Positions 1 to 9,509 of a stretch of 64,000 bases of DNA are shown here, one piece after another (positions within the stretch are counted from its first letter, which is position 1; the number at the start of each line of letters is the position of its first letter). This DNA is from Gymnopus androsaceus JB14 (lineage: Eukaryota > Basidiomycota > Agaricomycetes > Agaricales > Omphalotaceae). The stretch lies in assembly GCA_009733575.1 (NCBI GenBank), contig ML769443.1:19957-83956 (forward strand). The letters run 5' to 3'. A program made the position numbers and the translations under genes. The notes below the pieces were generated by a model. The model saw only the letters and a list, made by a program, of their open reading frames with translations, was not told where the DNA came from and did no database searches.

Positions 1-2
1 AA

Positions 3-242
3 ATTTCGCCACTAATCGTGCAGATCTCAACGCGCTTGTCCAATCCTCCAACAGGTGCAGCGATCTTGTTGATCAAGAGCACGAATCGCGCCAGTAATAC
101 ATGGACTGAGGCATTGGATCCCTCTTGGACGACGGTGTTCACTGCAAACCGTAATAATCTACTTGTTATTGCGATCACAGACAAGCAGCAAAAGCAAGGG
201 CGGGCCTTGGTGAAGGATTTGCAATCGAAGGACTACTCTTAA
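3..242 (+). CDS. 3' end of a protein gene, unrecognised (partial)
   Basis: An open frame runs in from the left edge of the window and ends with TAA at 240-242, so only about 79 C-terminal residues are visible. It has mixed, non-repetitive composition (for example ...TANRNNLLVIAITD...) and a lysine/glutamine-rich tail, as expected of a real globular protein end. I do not recognise the family. The upstream part lies outside the window. AT-rich sequence follows to about 480 and fits a 3' UTR. It could also be the last exon of a mobile-element gene. Confidence 0.5.
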   Translation: MSPLIVQISTRLSNPPTGAAILLIKSTNRASNTWTEALDPSWTTVFTANRNNLLVIAITDKQQKQGRALVKDLQSKDYS

Positions 243-790
243 TCTTGGACACTATGTATCAATAAAACCTGCTGTATCCAATGTACTATATTTCTTGGTA
301 TTTATATCGTAAAGTTTGTTTCTCGTTAGATCTTGGGTATCATTATAGTAGTTATTGTAGATACTTCATTGTAGATATGCTAGATAATATTAGATTTTGT
401 ATTGTATATAGATTGGCCCAAAGTAAAGCACTTTACAATATAACGTGTCCGCAACGACGTTAAACTAGTTCGGTCCGATTTAAGCTCAGACGCTCATGAA
501 TTCAGCGCCCAGCAGCTCGCTGCATCCACGTTGAACGCCACTAGAACACGTGCCGTTTTCCAACTTGTTCGAAACCCTCACCTTCTGAATGGTAAGTTTT
601 TTTCCCTTCTGTACAATAGCTATAATACCAAGTTGCGTATTTGAGTAAGCCTCGCGTCCAGGCATGGCTTAAAGCCACACGTTGTATAATACAGAACTCT
701 GGGAACTGTGCCAGTTATTTCCGTTTTTTTTAATTTGACTGTTATTATAATATTTTTTGAAAGCGAATTGGCTAACATTATGGTGCACAG

Positions 791-1658
791 GCGCGGCACA
801 ATACCAATCGTACTAAACAGGCTGTCAAGCCGCGTTTGGGAACAAAAGATCATTCAGGAACCACAGCCACAACAACTCGAACCACAAGAAGCAATCCTAA
901 CGCGGACTTTACTTCGTTATCTCAAGCCAAGAAGGAGCAGGAGTTGAAATCAGCTCAGAAGCGAGAGCAGGAGAAGGATGAGCCCCTGGTTGACCCGGAA
1001 GAGGTGAATCTGAGTCTCGAATCAATTTTTTTCCCTCTCTGATCATTATAAGCAGCAGGAGAGCGCATCCCGCAGCCCCATAAAAAAAGGTCAAACTTCC
1101 GAGCAAATGCAGAGAACGCCCCCTCCTTTGATGTCTGCGGTGGCCAAACGAGGCAAAATGGTCCCTTTTGTTTTAATTACAACACCTGCTCACAGTAAAA
1201 AGTCCGCTCATCGCCCAGCGGTATTGTCCCCCTTGAAGAGCATGACCGGTCTACCCTCCCGCTCTTCAATTTCGTCACCCTTGAAGCCCCCTCGTAGGAT
1301 GTCTTTATCAGAATTAATGCATGGTCCACTCACACCTCTGTCTGATGATCTTTCCTCACCTTGCCGAAGCTCTCCGTCCCGTTACAAGAAGGTGCTTTCG
1401 GAGGCTGAGCTAAAAGATAGCGGAATCCGGGAGAAGTGTAATGAGGAAAGGACCGAAGAATGGGACCGGGTGCGAGAGGCCAATGTGTTTGAATGCAGAA
1501 TCTTCCCCGTTGCTGCTCTTGCTATGGAGATACTTTGTTCCTTCGGGCAACATTCAATGACGGGCCAATTTCATGCAATTTACTGCTATATTGGAGTCTG
1601 GAGCTTCAACTATAGTTTGTGTGTTACCTTTGATAAATTACACCTTTTACCAATGTAG
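791..1658 (+). CDS. Hypothetical disordered S/T/P-rich protein (exons 791-1003 and 1053-1658)
   Basis: Two exons join in frame across a 49-bp GT-AG intron (1004-1052). The first encodes a basic, Thr/Arg-rich stretch followed by a Lys/Glu-rich, probably helical segment (SQAKKEQELKSAQKREQEK). The second is rich in Ser, Pro and Thr with repeated SPLK/SSP motifs, then a charged segment (SEAELKDSGIREKCNEER). After about residue 220 the composition changes (many C, F, Y), so the true end may be a further splice near 1490 rather than the stop at 1656-1658. A possible earlier exon (about 485-591, reading ...QQLAASTLNATRTRA...) does not join in phase with 791, so the start is unresolved. Function unknown; nuclear disordered proteins often look like this, but that is inference. 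Confidence 0.4.
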
Positions 1659-1760
1659 TTCTGTGTTTTCTCTGTCGTGAACCATTTTTACACCATGTGC
1701 ATGGCGCATCAGTATGCCTCATGTTCATGGTAGCGCCGTTGTGGTACAAGCGAAAGCGCA

Positions 1761-1768
1761 CTATATAA
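1761..1768 (+). promoter_or_regulatory. Possible TATA box
   Basis: TATATAAA, about 65 bp upstream of the ATG at 1831. It fits a core promoter for the short gene model that follows. Based on sequence match alone. Confidence 0.25.
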
Positions 1769-1830
1769 ATGCTGTGGGTCAACTTTAGCATCTCAATCTT
1801 GTATGTGATGGTTTCTCGCCGCTATCAACA

Positions 1831-2499
1831 ATGTCGATGCTCCTCCAAGCCCTGCCGCTTCTACCTAAATACACTAGGTATGTGGGCTCTACTTCTGTTC
1901 CACTCTAACTCATCTCAAGCAATGCCACTCACAGCCTGTCAGAGGCTGCTATCTTATATAGCCACTCGTTGTAATTGTATGTGCATTGTGGACTTTGCTC
2001 TGTTACACAACAATAATGAATGCAACACAATACCAGTGTTCTCGGCCAGATTATTGTATCTGGGGAATTCTCAGAGAGCACAATTCGGCCAAGGTGAGTT
2101 TCAATACTATGTTCCTACATACTACTCTGAATATTTCCAACTTGTAAACTAGTGCCTACTGTTCCCAATACACCAGTCAAGCCATACTGTCTTGAACGAA
2201 AACTCAAACATTATGATTGCATAGCGGACTTCGACATTACATATCGTGAGTTTTTAACACCATGACGCCTTTTTGCGCGATTAATAACTAATCACTGTGA
2301 ACTAGCCAAGCCCAAGCCCAAGCCCACTTCCACATCCACTTCCACATCCACTTCCACATCCCCTTCTGTGCCCACTTCCGTAACTGATGATGATGAGGAA
2401 TCATCTACTCCTTCCGTGCCCTCTACTCCTTCTAAAGTTCGGCACATTAGTGCCAAACTCCGGGATGAAATAATTGCCACTCTTCAATTTCAATATTGA
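1831..2499 (+). CDS. Possible small gene with Pro/Ser/Thr-rich acidic tail (exon structure uncertain)
   Basis: The last two exons are convincing. One ends at about 2246 (reading ...VKPYCLERKLKHYDCIADFD). A GT-AG intron of about 60 bp follows, and then an exon of (Lys-Pro)n, (Thr-Ser)n and an Asp/Glu patch (TDDDEESSTPSVPSTPSK), ending in TGA at 2497-2499. The join keeps the reading frame. The 5' exons are less clear: ATG at 1831 with a donor at 1878, and a middle exon ending at about 2094. The simple repeats CCACTTCCACAT at 2322-2360 encode the Thr-Ser run. No family recognised. The gene may be linked to the protease gene that follows on the same strand. Confidence 0.35.
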
Positions 2500-2764
2500 A
2501 AGGAAGGAAGTTTATTACACAGCGCACCCGGACTTGTGGACCCAGAGAAGTCATCAAGGTTTGGGGACCGTAGTAGAAATTCAATCAGGGCCTGTACTTG
2601 ATATCGATTTTTGTGAATAGTTCTAACTTTTAATGCCGAAAATAAAAAATGAATGATTAAGCGCTTGTTTCAACCTTCTTTCCAACACTTCTTTCCAACG
2701 CTCTTTCTGTATAAATTCCAGCTGCGGGCTCGTCCTATCGATACTCTTCTCACCTTTTCAGCTC

Positions 2765-2935
2765 AGACTGCAGGCTGTATTTAGCCGCTGCGTGCTCATT
2801 CCTCACATTTAAAATTTTCCTCCTTTCAGGCTGTGTTTTACTATTCAGCTGCTGCATGCTACCTCACATCTAAAAAGCTTTCTCTTTCAACTCGGATTGC
2901 AGGCTGTATTTAGCCGCTGCGTGCTCTTCCCTTCG
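2765..2935 (+). repeat. Three copies of a short GGCTG...AGCC hairpin repeat
   Basis: The motif GCAGGCTGTATTTAGCCGC or a close variant occurs at about 2768, 2828 (degenerate, with a small insertion) and 2900. It is followed each time by a GTGCTC/ATGCTA and CCTCAC/CTTCCC tail. The core GGCT(G)-TATT-(C)AGCC can form a hairpin. The same motif recurs at about 4894, 5451, 5531, 5574 and 5652, so it brackets the protease gene on both sides and reaches the clathrin fragment. No coding function is apparent. Confidence 0.65.
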
Positions 2936-2960
2936 CCCAAATCTCTTATTATTGTTACCA

Positions 2961-4509
2961 ATGCCTCGAATTCCTAGCAATAGGTATGTGGTCTTCCCTC
3001 TCCCATCCTGAACTCTGCTGAAAACAATACAGAGCGACGATTCAAATGCGGAAAACGGTATCATGTACAGGTCTTGTCACCATCGTCTGTCCGCCATTCG
3101 GTCAATCCTGTATCTGCATGGGTGCTTCTCTCTCCGACCTCCGCGCTAGTATGACTTTGCTCGAATCAATCCTTCCAGGATCTTCGGATCTAATGAGCAA
3201 AAATAGACCCACGTTTTCTGATTGCAAGTGTTTGTTTAACGCTACTTCAAATGAAGGTCTTGCCGCTCAGGCTCTCAACGAAGAATTGTACTACACATTC
3301 ACCTCTCAAATTTCCTTTCTTAGTCGGTGTATCAATGTGCTAAAAGAAGCTCGGAAGCCGCGATCCAAAATTCTTCGTCATCTTCAACGTCATGCCGCCG
3401 TCTCATCCAGTGCTTTGATTCGTATTGTGGCTAATAACCTGAATAAATTGCTGGAGGTGGCCTTGAGCATTCAGAGAACAACCCAGTTCGAGTTTTGGCG
3501 AATGCTCGATGCCCATCCTGACGCTAGTAGGGAAAAGCTTGCGAGCTTCCTTAACTCGGTAAGTGATGCCTCTGTATTGATCGTGGCTCCTTCTGAATGT
3601 CACAGTAGTCCCGAATGTGTTCAGACAAGATCACAAAGTTTGTGTTGTGGAAACATTTTGCGTCGTTGGGAGTTGGTCAGTGGGTAGGCGACGAGATTAT
3701 CAACCACTTTGTCGACAAATGGTGCACCCAGTCTCGCGCAACCCTGGGTCTCAATTCTTTCTTTCCAAACAACTTTCTATTCCAAGATCATGGCAATTGT
3801 AACATGGCTTATACTATTGACCAGTTGGCTGGGGACAATGCGCTCAGACATTGCTTATTGAGATGGGCGGGTAGAGCCCAGGTAAGCCTTGTTCTCTTTG
3901 AGGTCAATATTGAGTCTGACATCTTCACTTCAGCAAAAGCAAAAACTCAACACGTTTGATCAGGTTTTCATCCCTATCAATGGCAACAGGAATCATTGGT
4001 ATTCAGCTTGCATCGACTATAAGCAAAAATCCATCAACATATATGACAGTCTCCGAGACTTGTGTGTAGCAAATCACTGCAAACCTCCAGAACAACGCAA
4101 AAACAAGAAATTAATGATGGTGCTTCTGTTGAACATGACAGTGCGTGCAACGGCTAATGTGTTTTAGGCTCTGATGTGGCTTGCAGAGACCTTGGCAACT
4201 ATTCGTTGCAATAACAAAGAAGTCCATATCAGAGGTGACTTGGCCAACTGGAAGTACGACCCCCATGCCAAAGTACATCATCTCCAATCGCTCTGCCTGT
4301 GGTCTTTCACTAATCGCTTACCTTAGGTGCCATTCCAGCCTAATATGTATGATTGTGGTGTTCATACGCTTTGGCACCTCAAACATATCATCGAGCTTGA
4401 CGTTGTGCATGAAAGCTTGGACTCGGTGCACGAGTTACGATTCACTGATGATATGGTCGGTAAGCGTTTGAGACTGGCTCAAGAACTGTCGGACGAAAGG
4501 GTGCTCTAA
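2961..4509 (+). CDS. Ulp1-family (C48) cysteine protease
   Basis: Six exons join without any frame break: 2961-2983, 3033-3558, 3609-3881, 3934-4119, 4168-4272 and 4327-4509, giving 431 residues. All introns are 48-54 bp. The C-terminal half carries the Ulp1 catalytic set in order: His295 followed by Trp (NRNHWYSACIDY), Asp312 (NIYDSL), then Gln375 and Cys381 (PFQPNMYDCGVHTLWH). Proteins of this family remove SUMO or related modifiers. In mushrooms many copies belong to DNA transposons (KDZ type) rather than to the single housekeeping ULP1. The N-terminal about 180 residues are helical and unrecognised. No transposase is seen beside it, so a solo or domesticated copy is possible. Start chosen because exon 1 (MPRIPSN) splices in phase and the next in-frame ATG is internal. 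Confidence 0.8.
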
Positions 4510-5397
4510 TCTTGCAATGATATTATATGATAACGAAGCTTGTTGTACACATGTTATATCTGTTTTTCCCTTATCCACAACATGCGTCCTCTTGTACTTT
4601 CGCTCGTGCCAAGCGCTTTGACACATTCTACTAGCGAGGTTGGTTTTCTCGCCTGTGTTGTGTCTTTTCTCAGCGCTGAAGATGTTATCGATACCTACCG
4701 TATTTGATCAGTAATATTTTGGGTGGGGTCATTGAACGAGGTTCGTACACCGTCGACAAACCGCAGTGTCCATTCTTGCATCTTTCTTTCTCCTTCCGAT
4801 GTCATCTCTCTCTCTTCGACTGTCTAGAGCCTTTCCTGTAACAAGCTAACTTTGGGCCGCACTCCCATGTCTTGCCTTTAACTTCGACCAACTTGCAGGC
4901 TGTATTCAGCTGCTATTGATGAATTGCAGAGACTGCTTCCAGCAAGCCTTCAGCTGATACCTTGCGCAACCATTGTTACCTATCTACGGTGGCACGTTCA
5001 TTTCAACTTACTGCTTCTTCAAAGCCCTTAATCCTTGTCCGTCCTAAAACATAGGCTATCAGCGGTGGTGAACCATGCAATTGGACTTTCATGGGGATAT
5101 TGAGGTGGCTGCTGGGGGCTGAAGGAAAAGAAACAGCACAACTGGACGAAAATTTGACAATTCCAAGCTCACACATAGTTTGACAAGCGTAGACTTTAAA
5201 TTTGTAAATATTCAGTGGTCTGTATGTTAACACAATTGCTCGATTTGAGGTAGTAAGAATCGAAAAAGTAGTAGCAGGATTTAAGTTCGAGTAGCTAGTG
5301 CATGTACGCTAGGCCTAAAGCAGTCCCCTCCGTAAAGGTTTTAGGCGCCGGCATAGTTCTTTTGTTCCATCATGTAACGATGATCGTCTTTTCTTGC
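4510..5397. other. Intergenic, with scattered hairpin-repeat copies
   Basis: No convincing gene. One copy of the CAGGCTGTATTCAGC repeat is at about 4894-4912, with a degenerate one near 4940. The rest is mixed unique sequence; the longest open frames are short and lack family features. Confidence 0.5.
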
Positions 5398-5680
5398 CAC
5401 ACCGATTTCTGGCTGCACTCAGCCGAATCCTTTTCGTTTCTGACTCGAATTGCAGGCTGTATTCAGCCGCGATGATCGACAGTTTCTCAGTGGAATCTAT
5501 AGTTCAGCATCTTTGCTATCGCACCAATTTCAGGCTGCACTCAGCCGAATCCTTTCCTTTTCCGACTCAAATTGCAGGCTTTATTCAGCCGCGACGATCG
5601 ACAGTTTCTCAGTGGAATCTATAGCTCAGCATCTTTGCTATCGCGCCAATTTCAGGCTGTACTCAGCCAAATTCCACATC
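5398..5680 (+). repeat. Tandem repeat, unit 120-122 bp, about 2.2 copies
   Basis: Units start at 5408 and 5528, with a third partial unit at 5650. The units share long near-identical blocks (for example CAGTTTCTCAGTGGAATCTA, 20 bp, in both full units). Each unit contains two copies of the GGCTG...CAGCC hairpin motif. The array ends about 60 bp before recognisable clathrin sequence starts, so it may mark the truncation point. Confidence 0.8.
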
Positions 5681-5741
5681 TTCTGTTTCGAAGCAACTTG
5701 CAGGATCTATCAACGGGCTGCTTTCTCTTTACTTTGTCCAG

Positions 5742-7988
5742 GACGCCTTCTGCTTTGCTGAGACTGGGCAAATCAAGAAGATTGTTTTGCGCGCCAAAAA
5801 AGCTGGCTACAGTCCGGACTATGTTGCTCTCTTGCAGCATGTTATGCGTGTCAACCCCAAGAAGGGTGCTGAATTCGCCTCACAGCTTGTCAACAACAAA
5901 GCGGGACCTATGGTTGATGTAGAACGCGTCGTCGATATCTTCATGTCCCAAAACATGATTCAGCCTGCGACGTCTTTCCTCCTCAATGCATTAAAGGACA
6001 ACAAACCCGAGCAAGGCCCACTCCAAACCCGTGTGCTGGAGATGAATCTCATGCATGCCCCACAAGTCGCGGATGCTATCCTTGGCAATGAGATGTTCAC
6101 GCACTACGACCGTCCACGGATCGCCAACCTTTGCGAGAAAGCTGGATTGATGCAGAGGGTATGTATTTTAGTCTTAGCTTGTGACCGTTATTCTAACTAT
6201 TGTGCAGGCTCTCGAGCAATATGAGGATTTGGCAGACATCAAGCGTGTTATCGTTCATGCAACAACATTCCCAGTCAAGGTAGGTTATCTCAATTCACAA
6301 TTGGTTTCTGATGCTAATGATTATTCCTAGTGGCTTACCAACTACTTCAGTTGCTTGACCACTGAGCAGTCGATGGCATGCCTTCAGGAATGCTCCGTGT
6401 CAATATATGCCAGAACCTTCAAGTGGTCATCCAGATTGCCACCAAATATTCTGATATTCTTGGTCCTGTTAAATTAATCAAGATGTTAGAGAGCTACAAG
6501 ACATTCGAGGGTGTGTTTCCTGGTTGTCCCCGTGTTCTATATTGACATTTACTCTTATTAGGTCTACTACTACCTTGGCTCAATCGCCAATCTTAGCACT
6601 GACCCCGAGGTACATTTCAAGTATATCCAAGCTGCCACAAGGACTGGTCAGATTCGCGAAGTCGACGCATCTGTCGAGAAAGCAATTACTATAACCCGGA
6701 GAAGGTCAAAAATTTCCTCAAGGAAGCCAAGCTCAGAGATCAGCTTCCCCTCATCATCGTTTGCGACCATTTTGACTTTGTCCATGACCTTGTTCTTTAT
6801 CTCCTACCAAACAACCTCACCAACTTCACCGAGGTGTATGTCCAGAGGGTCAACTCCATCCGCACACCCTGGGTGGTTGGCGGTTTGTTGGATGTCGACT
6901 GCGATGAGAACACTATAAGGCTCTCCTTGCTTCTTTCACTGGCAACTTCTCCCTCGACGAGCTCGTACATGAAGTCGAGCAACGTAACCAATTGAAGTTG
7001 ATTCCTCCTTGGCTTGAGGCAAGAGTTTAGGCTGGCAGCAGGACGCGGCTCTTTACAACGTGATTGCGAAGATTTACATCGACAGCAACAACAACCCGGA
7101 AGCCTTCCTGAAAGATAACAATATGCGTCCCTTTTGCCTCTCTTTGCTCATGTATAACACAACTAAACCTTTAGCTCTACGAACCTCTTGTCGTTGGAAA
7201 GTTCTGTGAGAAGCGGGATCCTTACCTTGCTTATATCGCATACGCAAAAGGCTTCTGTGACGATGAACTGATCACCATCACCAACGACAACACAATGTTC
7301 AAGCAGCAGGCCCGTTATCTCGTGAAGCGTTGCCAACCTGAGCTTTGGGCCCAAGTTCTTGTTTCCGATAATCTCCACCGCCGCGCCTTGATTGACCAAG
7401 TAAGTTGCATATTCACTCATCTCTTACATACCGCTCATGCTACGATAGATTGTGGCCACTGCGCTGCCTGAGTCTACGGATCCAGACAACGTATCGGTCA
7501 CTGTCAAGGCCTTTTTGATTGCCGACCTCCCCATCGAGCTCATTGAGCTGCTGGAAAAGATCATCATTGAGCTGTCTCCGTTCAGCAATAACAAGAACCT
7601 GCAGAACCTCCTTCCTTTGACCGCCGTTTGTGCAGACAAGGGCAAAGTTGTCGGTTATATCAACAAACTCCAAAACTATGACTATATGGAGATTGCTAAG
7701 ATCGCAACCGAGCACGGACTGTTCAAAGAGGCTCTTACGATCTACAAGAAGTATGACCAGCACGCGATGGCTATTACGGTTCTTGTTGAACACATTGTTT
7801 TTCTGGATCGCGGTGTCGAGTACGCGATCCAGGTCAACCTGCCTGAGGTTTGGAGCCGACTTGCCAAGGCTCAGCTGGACGGTCTTCGTATCAAGGATTC
7901 CATTGACTCTTACATCAAGGCGGAAGATGCTTCTACTTTCCTCGAAGTCATCGTTGCGGGCTCCGGGGATGCCTGGTGTGAAGAATGA
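5742..7988 (+). pseudogene. Clathrin heavy chain fragment, multiply disrupted, introns retained
   Basis: The translation matches the leg of clathrin heavy chain, the triskelion subunit that coats endocytic and Golgi vesicles. Pieces in order include [57 protein letters not shown] and WSRLAKAQLDGLRIKDSID. It spans roughly residues 530-1220 of a family length near 1,680; both ends are missing. Introns of normal size are kept (6159-6207, about 7398-7449), so this is a DNA-level copy, not a retrocopy. Breaks: frameshifts near 6390, 6663 and 6918, a TAG at 7028-7030 with an adjacent 1-base loss, and a mutated donor (ATGCGT in place of GTGCGT) near 7121. After about 7960 homology stops abruptly. 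The functional gene must lie elsewhere. Confidence 0.9.
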
Positions 7989-8480
7989 GAAGAAGAGTGT
8001 TGATACGCATCGGACGGTGGTTAAATCTGGGGAGGAATTGGAGAAGGAGAGGTAGAAAGCCAAGCGGGGAAGAGAATGCAAAAGGAAAAGAGAATAAGAA
8101 GACGTACGCAGGACACAGTAGCACATCGAGGCCGTTGACGTAGCGGTTGTTTTCGAGGATTGAAGAAGAGATGGATTGGGGGAGGGAGAGGAACGATGAG
8201 ACGGCAGGAGTGGAAAGGTACAGGGATGTAGGCAATGCGATTCCGAAAACGAGCATGCTCATATGGACGAGCTGATGTCCGCATCTGCAGGAGCAATACC
8301 GTGAAGTAAAGGCCGAATTCGAACATATGGAACCCCCTTTGAAATTGAGATTTTCTCAGTCTCATCATCACCAGGAAATGTCTCTTGACTCTGGGGGAAA
8401 CAGCCATCGACGCCTACACTTCGAAAACAAAGAAGTCGTCCTAATTGTGATTTGAAGTCGCAGTATTTGTGATTGGGATG
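7989..8480. other. Intergenic; nothing supported
   Basis: Purine-rich on the plus strand (many GAAGAG/GGAGAG runs), which creates long but compositionally biased open frames on the opposite strand. No family features or splice-consistent gene seen. Confidence 0.45.
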
Positions 8481-8485
8481 CGTCA

Positions 8486-9250
8486 ATGGAGGAGAGGGAT
8501 AATTCTTGTTGGCCAAGTACTGGGTTATGGTTGTTTTTCAATGTGTCGAATCATACTGTGCGTTTACTCGGACTGCTACTACGAATTGACAGGAGCAGCT
8601 CCTGGTACCCCTTTGACCCTCTCAACAATTATGCTATTCAGCCAGGCTGGAAGTGTTTGCTGAGAAAGGATTAGTTGCGAGTCACGGTGAGTGCAGATAA
8701 GGATTACGGCGCCAATTTCTTAGTCGCTCACCAGGCTCCTTCTGAACTACTTAGCCCAACTCTCTTTCTCAAATACTCAGCTGAGCCTACTACATGATGA
8801 GTGACAAAGATAATCTTGCTGTGGTCTCAAAAGTTAGTCAATGCCCCGGAAATCTGCTGCTCAACTGAGCTCTCTTTTATCTTCAGGCCTTTGTATATTG
8901 GTCCGGGAAAGCCAAGGCTAAAGTTCTTCACCCGCTATGTCTTCAACGCATCATACGTCGAGTGGCGTCGCAGACGGGATTAAAATTGTACAATGAATTT
9001 CATTGGGTATTCGTGCATGTCTTCCTTTCATTGCGTTCAATTCATATCATTAATGGAACTTTTCAGTGCTGCTGAGACTCGCAACCACAATCATTTTACG
9101 ATTCGAGTCTTCCGTAAAAAATACAGAGAAGACGCTGTCTTTACAGTTCATTTCTACGGCGACAGGAAGACAGAGCTTTTCGGGACCGCACGTTTCAAGA
9201 AGGACTTCCGCTTTTACAAGCCCCATCTCGCTGGAGTAGTGTATCTTTGA
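8486..9250 (+). CDS. Possible small gene or gene remnant (fragmentary)
   Basis: Two segments have non-random composition. 8486-8674 reads ...FFNVSNHTVRLLG...WYPFDPLNNYAIQPGW. 9067-9250 reads AETRNHNHFTIRVFRKK...HFYGDRKTELFGTARF and ends in TGA. A short start exon around 8938 (MSSTHHTSSGVADGIKIV) precedes a plausible intron ending TTTTCAG at about 9066. The pieces suggest one or two small basidiomycete proteins, but I could not build an unbroken model and do not recognise the family. Confidence 0.25.
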
Positions 9251-9509
9251 TCATGTATCAGTCAGTGCTTTTGCTGGTATCCAATGTTTTTGTTGCTGAT
9301 TTCTATCTGCCAGGCATCCGGAACTATCATGCATTTTCGATTTTCTGCTATTAATTATTGTGAAGTAGCTTGGAATCGTTCAATGTTATAGTACTATGTT
9401 CCGAATCATAAGCGCCCACGTTTTGTCTGCAACTGTCATATCATTCCGGCTCTACTCTCTTTAGAACGCCAGCAATCGATGGAAAAGGAACTCAAGTAAA
9501 GGAGCAGGG

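Noticed and set aside
7440..8126. 228-codon open frame on the minus strand
   Set aside because: It lies opposite the clathrin coding sequence and continues into purine-biased sequence; the plus-strand translation is unmistakably clathrin.
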